In this document: positions 55,046-64,000 of the stretch, one piece after another
Layout of the letters: each line of letters opens with the position of its first letter
Position numbering within the stretch: position 1 is the first letter of the stretch
The notes under the pieces: model-generated
What the model saw: the letters and a program-made list of their open reading frames with translations, nothing else
What the model was told of the DNA's origin: nothing
Databases searched by the model: none
Assembly: GCF_002575655.3 (NCBI RefSeq)
Contig: NC_053037.3
Location: 321,249,294 to 321,313,293, forward strand
Reading direction: 5' to 3'
Length of the DNA stretch: 64,000 bases
Source of the DNA: Aegilops tauschii subsp. strangulata
Lineage: Eukaryota; Streptophyta; Magnoliopsida; Poales; Poaceae
Translations under genes and position numbers: made by a program

Positions 55046-56017
55046 ATGTCTGGCGATTCAAGGGCCGGCTCCGACCGCTGGGCAGCCTGGTCAGTCCGGG
55101 CAGCGCCGCCTGCCCATGAAGGTCTCGACCCTGCACTCCAAGCGGCACGGGCGCCGCCAAACCCCGCCGAGCGCGGGCGGCGCGGCCAGGCGTCATCCAC
55201 CCTCACCCCGCGACAGGTACGGACTGCGGCAAGAGCAGCAAGCCATGCCGCAGCAACGGCGCCGCACTCACGGCGGGAGCAAGCAAACATGCGGGCAGCG
55301 CTCACCGTGGCAAGGGAGCTGCTATGGTGCAGGCTGATGGAAAGTGGCCGGGATACGCTGCTGGAGCGTGTTGCCGAGTTGCTGGATGCAGCGGCATCGG
55401 GGGCACGACCCTTCTGCTATCGGCTTCCTCCCCAAGCCACTGCAGGGCCACGCGACGAACCTCACCACATCCGCACGCCATCAAGTACGCCCGGAGGTTT
55501 CATCAACATCAGCACGGCCGGCGGCGTAGTAGGCTCCAACTCCCCCATGCCGCCCTCAACAAGAACGAGCGCAAGCGTCGCCCCCCATGGTCCCGGCCGA
55601 ATGTCGTATTGTCATCCCCAGGACGCCGTCATGGGCGGAGCAACATGGAGCGTGGGGCACCACGGCGAGGTGTTCGGGGTGACGGCCCCGGAAGCCTACG
55701 TGCCCCGCATGATGGACCAAGGGTACGCACCAGAGGACGAACTCGGCTCATTCATTGGAGAAGAGTGGGGAGAGGGGGCGCTAGGAGCCGAAGCCTTCCA
55801 AGAACCAACAGAGAACCACAATGATCGCGCTGGCAGCGACAACTATAGGGTACCGCTAGTCTCTCAGGAACAGGCTTATGCTAACCATGGACTACAGATG
55901 AATCAGGTTGCAGCGTCGATCGACGACCCAGGCACGGCGGCACCCGTCCCAACAAGGGAGACACGCTGGGGGCCACCGAGAGGGAGCCGGAGCAAGGCCC
56001 CTCCCCGCGCCGCGTGA
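55046..56017 (+). CDS. Gypsy-2 gag N-terminal-like protein
   Basis: This 323-codon frame from ATG (GATGTCTGGCG context) lies 73 bp after the LTR. It is Ala/Arg/Pro-rich with one helical segment (REQANMRAALTVARELLW to LLERVAELLDAA) that resembles N-terminal parts of Tat gag proteins. It lacks the capsid domain seen in gypsy-1 (no NWFPMALAGEPRAW-type motif), any zinc knuckle and protease. It may be a gag remnant kept for RNA packaging or simply a leftover frame. I do not recognise a specific function. Confidence 0.5.
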   Translation: MSGDSRAGSDRWAAWSVRAAPPAHEGLDPALQAARAPPNPAERGRRGQASSTLTPRQVRTAARAASHAAATAPHSRREQANMRAALTVARELLWCRLMESGRDTLLERVAELLDAAASGARPFCYRLPPQATAGPRDEPHHIRTPSSTPGGFINISTAGGVVGSNSPMPPSTRTSASVAPHGPGRMSYCHPQDAVMGGATWSVGHHGEVFGVTAPEAYVPRMMDQGYAPEDELGSFIGEEWGEGALGAEAFQEPTENHNDRAGSDNYRVPLVSQEQAYANHGLQMNQVAASIDDPGTAAPVPTRETRWGPPRGSRSKAPPRAA

Positions 56018-56938
56018 CGCCTGACGACACCCGGAGGTAGGCCCTCTGCCGGGGAGGCCTCGACAACCCTTACCCCGGCAGAGGACCTGTGGTCGCCGAG
56101 GGAACTGCTGGCGTCCTCTTTCCCTCCTCTGTGCCGTCCTGGTGATCGGTCGGCTCAGAGGAGGTCAAGAGTGGCGCAAGGCGGGGCCCTCGTCTGGCGA
56201 TATAAAGCAAGGCCGGTACCTGTGAAGAAGGCCCAGTGCCTGTGAAGATCGCCGCCCGTGACACTCTCACGCAATAATGAGTTGGGGCTGTACACGCCCC
56301 GGAGTCTCAGGGGTGCCGGCCTCAGGCCCTGGGGCTCCCTCCCACGCCTAGTGGCAGCACTTAGCTCCGCGCTGGTGAGAAGACTTGAAGACCAGAAGAC
56401 TAGACTAGGTGCCAGACGCGGCCTTTTGCTTTGGATCTCTCTTTCTGTAGCTTTGCTTTCTGGATCTGGATTTGAGTTGAAGCTGAGTTTTTATCGATGC
56501 GCGTGGGGGGAGCCTTTTCTCGTTTGAGCAATTTCTTGCCTTCTGGATCTCGTTTTTTGGGACTCATGTCTGTCGCCTTTCCCCCACGAGCTCCTCGCGA
56601 GCGGGACTGCGCGAAGCACGCACGCGCCAAGCGCGCTAACGCTACAACTGGTGCTCACCTCACGTGGGGCCCCTTCCGACGGGGCGACGAGCTCCGCAAG
56701 GTTCTCAGGAACTCGACACATCACAGCCCAGCTCAAAGCTGGCGCTGACTAAGGTAAACCAAGGCAGAAAACTGCATCAGGATTCACAAGTTCACGAGGA
56801 CACAAACCCACATCGCATGGAAAAGTAAAAACTGCAATTTGCTTACATGAGGGGCTCCCCCTCTCAAAATGCTCTTACAAGTTTCCAAGGGCCACGCCCG
56901 AGTTTGTGCGCAGGAAGAGATGACAGGAGAACAAGGGA
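56018..56938 (+). other. Gypsy-2 region between gag and antisense gene
   Basis: No coding frame is supported. It has a perfect 12-bp stem inverted repeat at 56043-56084. About 56185-56440 matches the gypsy-1 pol end and spacer (inverted 4350-4640), showing that pol was lost by deletion between gag and this point. The remainder is the probable 3' end of the antisense transcript. Confidence 0.6.
56043..56084. repeat. 12-bp perfect inverted repeat after gypsy-2 gag
   Basis: CCTCTGCCGGGG at 56043-56054 and CCCCGGCAGAGG at 56073-56084 form a GC-rich stem with an 18-base loop, 26 bp after the gag stop. Confidence 0.8.
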
Positions 56939-57664
56939 TCAGCCAGAAATGTCGCTCGCTGCGTCACCCACAGACGCGTCACTCGCGTCGTCATCGACTT
57001 CATCGGCATCATCGCCACCATCGGCGACGCCCCCGTCATCATCGTCGACCACGGTGCCTTCATCTGCGATGACCACCACCGCGTCATCCTCCGAAGCGAA
57101 GGCCCTGACCAGCGCGCCCACATTGTCCTCAACCCAGCACGCTAGGTTGCCCCGGACAACCGTGGGTACGGGGGCGATGGCGGCGTCAAAGTCAAAGTTG
57201 GGGTCGGCATTTAGGAGGTGGCTAAAGACACGGGAGAAAGCGCGCTCGAGCAGGCCACGCCCTCTTTCCTCCACAAGCTGGCGAGCTCTGGCAGATCGAG
57301 CCTCCAGGCGCGTCACCACCTCGGTGAAGAAGGTCAGGTGGCTAGCATAATCATTTGAGTGAGGGGTCGGCGCCTCCACGTCGCAAATATGGCCCAGGGC
57401 GATATTGGCCCTGTTCCGGAGATCCTGAAGCATAGGGGCATGCTCGCGCTCCAGCGTTCGACGTTCGAGCACCTCCTCCATGTTTTGCCTCGCGACGGCC
57501 TCTGCGTCACCAACCCGCCTCCAGAGGGAACGCAGCTCGGCGCGGGAGGAGGCCAAGTCCGCCTGCGCCCTGACCAGGGCGGCGGCCGTGGCTTCCGCGC
57601 GCCTCTCAGCCTCGTCCAACCTGGGCCTGAGGGCAGCGGCCCTGCCCTCATCCTCCACGCCCGC

Positions 57665-60600
57665 TGTAACGCCCATGATGCGGCTATATCTCCCACGTGT
57701 CGAGGCATGACTTAGAGGCATAACCGCATGGTGGTTTTGTCGCAAGAAGGGTCATCTTCACACAATCCCATGTAATGAACAAGAATGGGATAACGACAGT
57801 TGGCTTACAATCGCCACTTCACACAATACATAAATATAATTCATACATCATCCAAAATACACACATAGACCGACTACGGTCAAAATCCAAATGAAAATAA
57901 GATAACCCCAAATGCTAGATCCCCGATCGTCCCAACTGGGCTCCACTACTGATCATCAGGAAAAGAAACATAGTAACGACCACGTTCCTCGTCGAACTCC
58001 CACTTGAGGTCGATTTCATCAACTGCGCTGGCATCGTCGGCACCTGCAACTGTTTTGGTAGAATCTGTGAGTCACGAGGACTCAGCAATCTCACACCCGC
58101 GAGATCAAAACTATTTAAGCTTATAGGAAAGGATGGTGTAAAGAGGTGGAGCTGCAGCAGGCACTAAGCATATATAGTGCCTAACATACGCAAAAGAGAG
58201 CGAGAAGAGAAGCAACGGAACGGTCGTCATCTAGTAATGACCAAGAAGTGATTCTGAACTCCTACTTACGTCATTCATAACTCAAACCGTGTTCACTTCC
58301 CGGACTCCGCCGAGAAGAGACAATCACGGCTACACACGCGGTTGATGTATTTTAATTGGGTCAATTGACACGTTCTCTACAACCGGACATTAACAAATTC
58401 CCATCTGCCTCATAACCGCGGGCACGGCTTTCGTAAGATATTACCCTGCGGGGGTGTCCCAACTTAGCCCATCATAAGCTCTCGCGGTCAACGAAGGATA
58501 AACCTTCTCCCAGGAAGACCCGATCAGTCTCGAAATCCCGGTTTACAAGACATTTCGACAATGGTAAAACAAGACCAGCAAAGCCGCCCGAATGTGCCGA
58601 CAAATCCCGATAGGAGCTGCACATATCTCGTTCTCAGGGCACACCGGATGAACACTACGTACAGCTAAAACCAATCCTCGAGTTTCCCCAAGGTGGCGCT
58701 GCAAGTGGCTCTAGTTTGGACCAGCACTCAGAGGAACACTGGCCCGGGGGTTAAAATAAAGATGACCCTCGGGCTCGCGAAAACCCGGGGGAAAAGGCTT
58801 AGGTGGCAAATGGTAAAACCAAAGTTGGGCCTTGCTGGAGGAGTTTTATTCAAGGCGAACTGTCAAGGGGGTCCCATAAATCACCCGACCGCGTAAGGAA
58901 CGCAAACTCAAGGAACATAATACCGGTATGACGGAAACTAGGGCGGCAAGAGTGGAACAAAACACCAGGCATAAGGCCGAGCCTTCCACCCTTTACCAAA
59001 TATATAGATGCATTAATTAAATAATAGATATTGTGATATCCCAACATATCCATGTTCCAATATGGAACCAACTTCAACTTCACCTGCAACTAGCAACGCT
59101 ATAAGAAGGGCTGAGCAAAAGCAGTAACTTAGCCAAACAACGGTTTGCTAGGAAAGGATGGTTAGAGGCTGACATGGCAAAATGGGAGGCATGATATAGC
59201 AAGTGGTAGGTAGCGCAGCATGGCAATAGAGCGAACAACTAGCAAAGCAAAGATATAAGTGATTTCGAGGGTATGGTCATCTTGCCTGCAAGGTTCTCAG
59301 AGTTGTCGAAAGCTTGACCCTCGTAAGCGTACTCAACAGGTTCCTCGTTCACGAAATCGTCTCCCTGCTCTACCCAAAACAAGAACACAAGCAACGGAAC
59401 CACAATCAATCACGAGAAATGCACAAGCAACATGATGCAAAACATGAGTGATATGCAAGATATGATATGCGATGCATATGCGTGCTCCGGAAGAAAAAGA
59501 TGAACAAGGCAGTAACTTGGTAAACCAAGTATGCCACTGGAAAGATGAGATGATTTCGGTCGAAATCGATAAAAAGATCACCGGAAACGGATGCACGATT
59601 TGCAAATGGCAAGCAAAACAAGAATGACACGAATCTGCGATTAACAGCATGATAGCACCTAGAATGCAACAAGAAACAATGCTACAGCACTCCAACATAG
59701 CAACAAAGCATATGACAGTAATCTACAGGAGATGCTTGACAAAATATGAACACTGAGCTATGGCTAGTTCACACCACAGTAGGTTCAAACAGGCATGGCA
59801 AAAGTGCAAAAGATAACAGGTTCGCAGACTTGGTGAAATTACTGGACATGCCTGAAACAGCATCAGGTAGCAATGTTCAGAGCAAGAAAACAACATGCTA
59901 CAACAACTTAATATAGCAAAATAAGTCATGGCAGTATTCTACTAAATGCATATGACAAAAGCCCCTTACTGACCATAAGCCAAAAAGGACCAGAAGATAT
60001 GATGGCAACCATGTAAACATAGCAAGTTTCGTTAACAGGTTACAGACAGCAGAAAACAGAGCATGGCAGAAACAATAATATGAAGGCATCTTGGTGAGCT
60101 TGATGCACACATCACAAAGAAAACCATGACAAAACAAGCATACCTTCAGCAAGATGGCATGTTTATAAAGATATCCATGGCGAGAGCAAGTACATAGCAT
60201 GTCTGAAACAACTACAACAAGCTTGGCAAAATTAAATAACACGTAAACAATCTGCCAGAAATATTTTATAGCAAAAGTAGAGCAAGATTGAGTCATGCTA
60301 TTGCACTCCATAATTGTAACAAGGGCATGAATGGATCAATTACAACCATATCTACAAAACATCCTTACTTAACATCACCAAAATAAGCATGGATCTCTGT
60401 GTAGCCACATGGATACATAGCAACAAAATAACAGCAGACCAAGAATTTACCGTCCCTGAAATCAGAAACATTACGGGGCCTAGTTTGCATGCTTGTGCTA
60501 GTCACCACAGAGATCACAAAAATACATGGCATACACCTATGTAAAGATGGCATGTCATACAACAAAACACATGTAGAGCTCATGCCCATAAGATGCATAG

Positions 60601-61865
60601 ATTAAATGCAACAAAAATAACAAATCCTCAAGTTCTGATAAGTCACAGCAGACAACAGCAACCAGCACTTTTGCACCAGAGATTTCGGCATCAAGATAGA
60701 CTCAAATGAACATGGTGCAATGGAACAAAATGAAGAGAATCACCAGGCGAACATTTCAATATATTACACGCGCGAAACGGAGGTACATGCAAAGAGTTAT
60801 GATGCGTTGAACATGGCAAGATATTGTAAAAATAATATGACTTGGAGAAATAATGAGAGGGAGAGGAGTCAACCTCCCGTTTACTGGATCGGGATCTCGG
60901 GGTTGGGGCTCGCTCGAGTCGCCGGTGCTGGGGAAGAGGAGGGAGGACGCGGCGCGGCTGGAGGAGAGGGCGACAGCCGGAGGGAGGAGAGGAGCTCGCC
61001 GGGGCTCGGGCTCCGGTGCGGGACGGCGCCGGCGGGCGCGGGCGGCGACGCGGCGGGGCAGCAAACGGCGGCGGGGACGGCGATGGCGTCGGCGGTCGGC
61101 GGCGGGGACGGCGCGGGAGGAGGCGCGCGTCACGGGCGGCGGCGAGACGGGCCTCGGGGGCCGGATGCGGGCCTCCGGGCCGCGGGCGGCGCGGGCGGCG
61201 GACGGCGGCGGGCTCGGCCACGTGGCAGCGCGGGATTGGCCTGGCGCGGCGGCGGAGAAACGTCCGGCCGCGGAGAGGGAGATGGCTAGGGTTTGGACTG
61301 CGAATGATTTCGGGAGGGGTGCAAATATATAGGTAGAGGGAGCTAGGAGAGTCCAAATGAGGTGCGGTTTTCGCCCACACGATCGTGATCGAACGACCGA
61401 GAGCATGGAGGTGAGCTAGAGGGGTTTTGGGCTGCTTAGAGAGGGGTTTTGCTGCAACACACAAACGGACATTGCGGTTACCCGGTTAACCGTTGGAGTA
61501 CCAAACGACCTCCAAATGGAACGAAACTTGATCGGTGGTCTACCGGTGGTATACCAAGGCCACTTGACAAGCCTCGGTCCATTCCGAGAACGTTTGACAC
61601 CCGCCACGAAAGAAAACAAGAAGGGTGCGCCGGAGGAGGTGGGAGTGCCGGATTGCAAAACGGACAACGGGGAAAATGCTCGGATGCATGAGACGAACAC
61701 GTATGCAAAATGAGATGCACATGATGACATGATATGAGATACATGACATGAACAAAATGCAAAACGAAAGACAACACCCGACCACGAAGGGAATATCATA
61801 ACACATAGCCGAAAATGGAAAGAGTTGGAGTTACAAATATGGAAAGATACATCCGGGGTGTTACA
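57665..61865 (-). mobile_element. Solo LARD-type LTR inside the antisense gene
   Basis: This 4201-bp solo LTR, TGTAACGCCC to GGTGTTACA, has a perfect 5-bp duplication CCCGC (57660-57664, 61866-61870). The first 1.6 kb (to about 59290) matches the LARD LTRs at 32769 and 40902; beyond that it diverges to a different sequence until the shared GTTACA end. The GC-rich block at 60860-61290 ends at a minus-strand TATA-like site (TATATATTTG, 61322-61333) with AAACCCTAGCC downstream, suggesting the promoter. It represents a different LARD subfamily. Confidence 0.88.
61322..61333 (-). promoter_or_regulatory. Candidate promoter of solo LARD LTR
   Basis: The minus strand reads CCTATATATTTG, then AAACCCTAGCCATC about 35 bp downstream in a C-rich leader-like stretch. 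If this is the start region, U3 is only about 540 bp and R plus U5 more than 3.6 kb. Confidence 0.45.
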
Positions 61866-62855
61866 CCCGCGAGCTTCAGCTTCAGGTCGTACCTGCCCTC
61901 CAGGTCCGCGCGAACCTCGGCCACCCGGCGGCTCACCTCCTCCTCAACTCCAGCCTCGCAAGCCCCGACGGCATCTTCTACTTGGGCAACTTGATGCTCC
62001 CTCGTCTGCAGCTGCTCGAGCTCGCGGCTACGCTCCATGGCCTCCAGGGCCAGCGCCTCCTCATGCTTTCGGACCTCCTCTTCCTCTGCGGGCATCCCCC
62101 TCAGCGACGCAAAAGCGGCCCTACGCGCCTCCACTTGCTACTCAAGAGACGCGCTCCAGGCCTGGAGCTCCCACGCGCGCTACTCCGCAGCCTCGCGAGC
62201 CTCTTCCAAGGCTCGTGAGCGGGCTTCATGGGAAACCTTGAGAGACGCCTCGGCCTTCGCGTTGTCAAGGTCAAGCTAATAGCGGCCGAGGTTGATGGCC
62301 ACCTTCAGCTTGCGCCGCTCCTCCGCCAGCCGGAGACCTTCAGCCTCAAGACGTGAATCGACACTCGCGAGCTCTTCACCAAGTCAGCTCATCGCGTTCA
62401 TCAGCTCATGGCGAACCACGCTCCGCCCGCGCTCAAGCTCGAACGCCTGGCCTTCTTCGTCCTCCACCTCGGGGGCTGCGGGCGGGGCGCCAAGCGGCAC
62501 GCCACCCCTCGGCAGGGGGCTGGGGGCTAGCGCCACACCCGACACCAGCCCGTCCTCGCGAGAAGCCCAAGCCGGCTGGGGCTCGCTGCTCGAAGAGGAG
62601 CCGAAGAACAAAGCCAACAAGTTGCCTTCAAAGACCATCGGAGGAGTCTTGGGCACGCCTGCCAAGCTCCACGCCAGACCAAGGGGGAGGAGTGACGAGG
62701 CCGCAGGTTCAGCGCGCCAGGAAGGCAGGAGTGCCCCTTCATCCAACCCTGCTCCAGGGGCAACCAGCGGACTCGGAGCGCTCGAGGCCGACGGAAGAGT
62801 TAAGGAAGAAGGAGGCCGTTTCTCAGGAGACTCAGCAGCCTCAGTGGAAGGAGCC

Positions 62856-62918
62856 CTGAAAGACTGGCGTTAGAAGAAGAAAGCAGCACATAGAGAGCCA
62901 CAGTGGTACGATGCTTAC
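62856..62918 (-). other. Inferred intron of the gypsy-2 antisense gene
   Basis: The minus strand has donor GT/GTAAGC at 62918 and acceptor CTTTCAG/GG ending at 62856. Splicing removes an in-frame TAA directly at the donor and joins two otherwise open frames in register. The intron is 63 bp, short but within plant range. Confidence 0.6.
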
Positions 62919-64000
62919 ACGTCGACGGCGATGTACTTCCTCCGCTTTAGCGGTCCAAAGATGCTGCTGCTTCTAGGGGATCCCTTCCTCTTGCGGAGCT
63001 CTTCGAAGTCCACACAAAGGCGACAGAAGCGCTGGACGTGACGGCCAGTGCGCAGCGGGGCCGAAGAAGAGCTCGGAAGAATATCTTCAGGGGTGCCCGG
63101 CTGCGGCGAACAGCCGGGCAGCGTTTCACCACAACCTCCCGAGGCTCCTGGAGCCTTGGCCTCGGGAGTCGCATACAGCGTCTCCTCAGCATCCGACGTC
63201 TCAGGAGGCGAGTGGCAGGCTCCTGAGGACGATGCCCCAGGATCACCACACAGCACGTGCTCCTCAGCACTCGAGCCGCCGGCCTCCGCCTAAGCTCGCC
63301 CGCCTGCACCGTCACTTGGGGCGAGCTCAGCATCAGGGGCAAGGAAGGGAACCACGATGACGGGGTTCTCACGAGGCCCCTCCAGGCCAATCGGCCGCGG
63401 CCCCCATTCATCAAAGAGAGGCATGTCCTTTACAAATTGATCCTTATTCTTGCAGTGGTACAACAAACAGTTCTTCCCAGGCAGTTCGGCCGGCAGAAAG
63501 ACACCCGTTAGGACCATGAGCATTGTTCGCCGCGTCCCGAGGAGGGGCCCGGACTCCTGAAACCTCATGTGGTCCGGGCTACTGAGCAAGGTCCACATTG
63601 GGTGAGAATGGCGCTGAAGCGGAGCGACCCAACGTTGGACGAATTCCTTCACCACCATCGGTGGAGTTACGCCGCGATCCTTCAACAACCTCAACCTGAG
63701 CCAGACGCGGGCAAGGTCGGGGCTTGCGAGCCGCTGATGGCTCCAGCCGGAGTTAGGAACAGCGGGCCCCGACGGAGCCTAAAGCAGAGGACTGAGCACA
63801 CCGGCATCGACGAACACCCATCGTGTCCGGAATTCACTCGTGGATGGAGGAAGCTCGAAAACGATCCCCTCGCCCACCGTCGCAGCCACGGCCTGGAAGC
63901 TCATGCACCCCGGGCATTGCTGAGGGTCGGCCAGATGCAATGATAAGAAATGACGGAGGAGATCCACCGAAGGAGCGATGCCCACCATGGCTTCGCACAC

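Larger units (their letters stand above)
45361..64000 (+). mobile_element. Gypsy-2: non-autonomous Tat-type relative of gypsy-1 carrying an antisense gene
   Basis: A plus-strand element. Its 5' LTR (45361-45821 plus 54557-54973, split by an Angela insertion) is clearly the same family as the gypsy-1 LTR and runs TGTCGG to CCGACA. After the primer region comes a partial gag (55046-56017). Sequence equivalent to the end of gypsy-1 pol and its 3' spacer (56185-56440) follows, and then a large antisense gene from 56939 to beyond the right edge. No protease, RT, RNase H or integrase is present. The 3' LTR is outside the window. The left flank GTGCT (45356-45360) is the expected TSD half. Confidence 0.8.
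56939..64000 (-). pseudogene. Antisense accessory gene of gypsy-2 (gypsy-type transposon domain + coiled coil)
   Basis: The gene runs minus-strand from beyond 64000 to the TGA at 56939, in parts 64000-62919, 62855-61866 and 57664-56939. The N-terminal part (MVGIAPSVDLLRHFLSLH, GCMSFQAVAATVGEGIVFEL, later VVKEFVQRWVAPLQ) resembles the plant 'putative gypsy-type transposon' family (Pfam Transposase_28). After a Pro/Ser-rich linker there is a long Glu/Ala/Arg coiled coil (RRKLKVAINL, EEEEVRKHEEALALEAMERS, EAERRAEATAAALVRAQADL). It ends in a very acidic tail with Asp runs. A 63-bp intron at 62856-62918 is inferred. A solo LARD LTR splits the coiled coil. Stops at 63779, 63290 and about four in the second exon mark it as decayed. 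Confidence 0.7.

Noticed and set aside
60691..61464. Possible host gene on the minus strand (257-codon frame)
   Set aside because: It lies wholly inside a solo LTR with a perfect TSD, is Pro/Arg-rich and has no domain.
1..64000. Host genes, tRNA, rRNA or miRNA loci
   Set aside because: No tRNA cloverleaf motifs, rRNA sequence or non-transposon protein was recognised. Essentially every base is assigned to an LTR element or its remnant.

Overview
The window is a stack of nested LTR retrotransposons with no recognisable single-copy host gene, rRNA, tRNA or CRISPR. The families point to a large grass genome, most likely Triticeae (wheat, Aegilops or barley): an Angela/WIS/BARE-type Copia with the typical TTGGGGAACG and AAATATGCCC LTR ends, SIRE/Maximus-type Copia elements, a Sukkula-like LARD with LTRs of about 4.2 kb, and Tat-lineage Gypsy elements. 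Family names are recalled, not searched. Structure rests on LTR ends, PBS/PPT sites, target-site duplications (TSDs) and reading frames that continue across insertions.

Layout. The oldest layer is a Gypsy gag reading frame on the minus strand (gypsy-3; 1-250 and 28435-28833). Gypsy-1 (Tat lineage, minus strand, 251-28434, TSD CGCAC/CGCGC) interrupts it. Gypsy-1 has a SIRE-type Copia (SIRE-1) in its 3' LTR and is rearranged: 1034-8405 and 19309-26674 are the same 7.37-kb module present twice, separated by 10.9 kb of SIRE-1 interior. A tandem duplication followed by LTR-LTR recombination explains this. SIRE-2 (minus strand, 28834 onward) also entered gypsy-3. It was later split by a LARD (32769-45068, perfect TSD GCTTC) and by gypsy-2 (plus strand, 45361 to beyond the window). 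Gypsy-2's 5' LTR is split by an almost complete Angela-type Copia (45822-54556, perfect TSD GCTTG). Its accessory gene is split by a solo LARD-type LTR (57665-61865, perfect TSD CCCGC).

Most interesting content. Gypsy-1 and gypsy-2 share closely related LTRs and 3' spacer, and each carries an extra gene in the opposite orientation between the end of pol and the 3' LTR. In gypsy-1 this gene has its own TATA box and encodes a 257-residue protein with an AT-hook and a plant B3-like DNA-binding domain; both duplicated copies remain open. In gypsy-2 the slot holds an unrelated, apparently spliced gene: an N-terminal part resembling the plant 'putative gypsy-type transposon' family and a long coiled-coil C-terminus. 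This looks like an interchangeable antisense cargo slot.

State of the elements. Gypsy-1, SIRE-1, SIRE-2 and gypsy-3 are decayed. Gypsy-2 has no pol and only a partial gag. The LARD is non-coding. The Angela element has one intact 1328-codon gag-pol, but a predicted RNase H catalytic Asp reads Gly.
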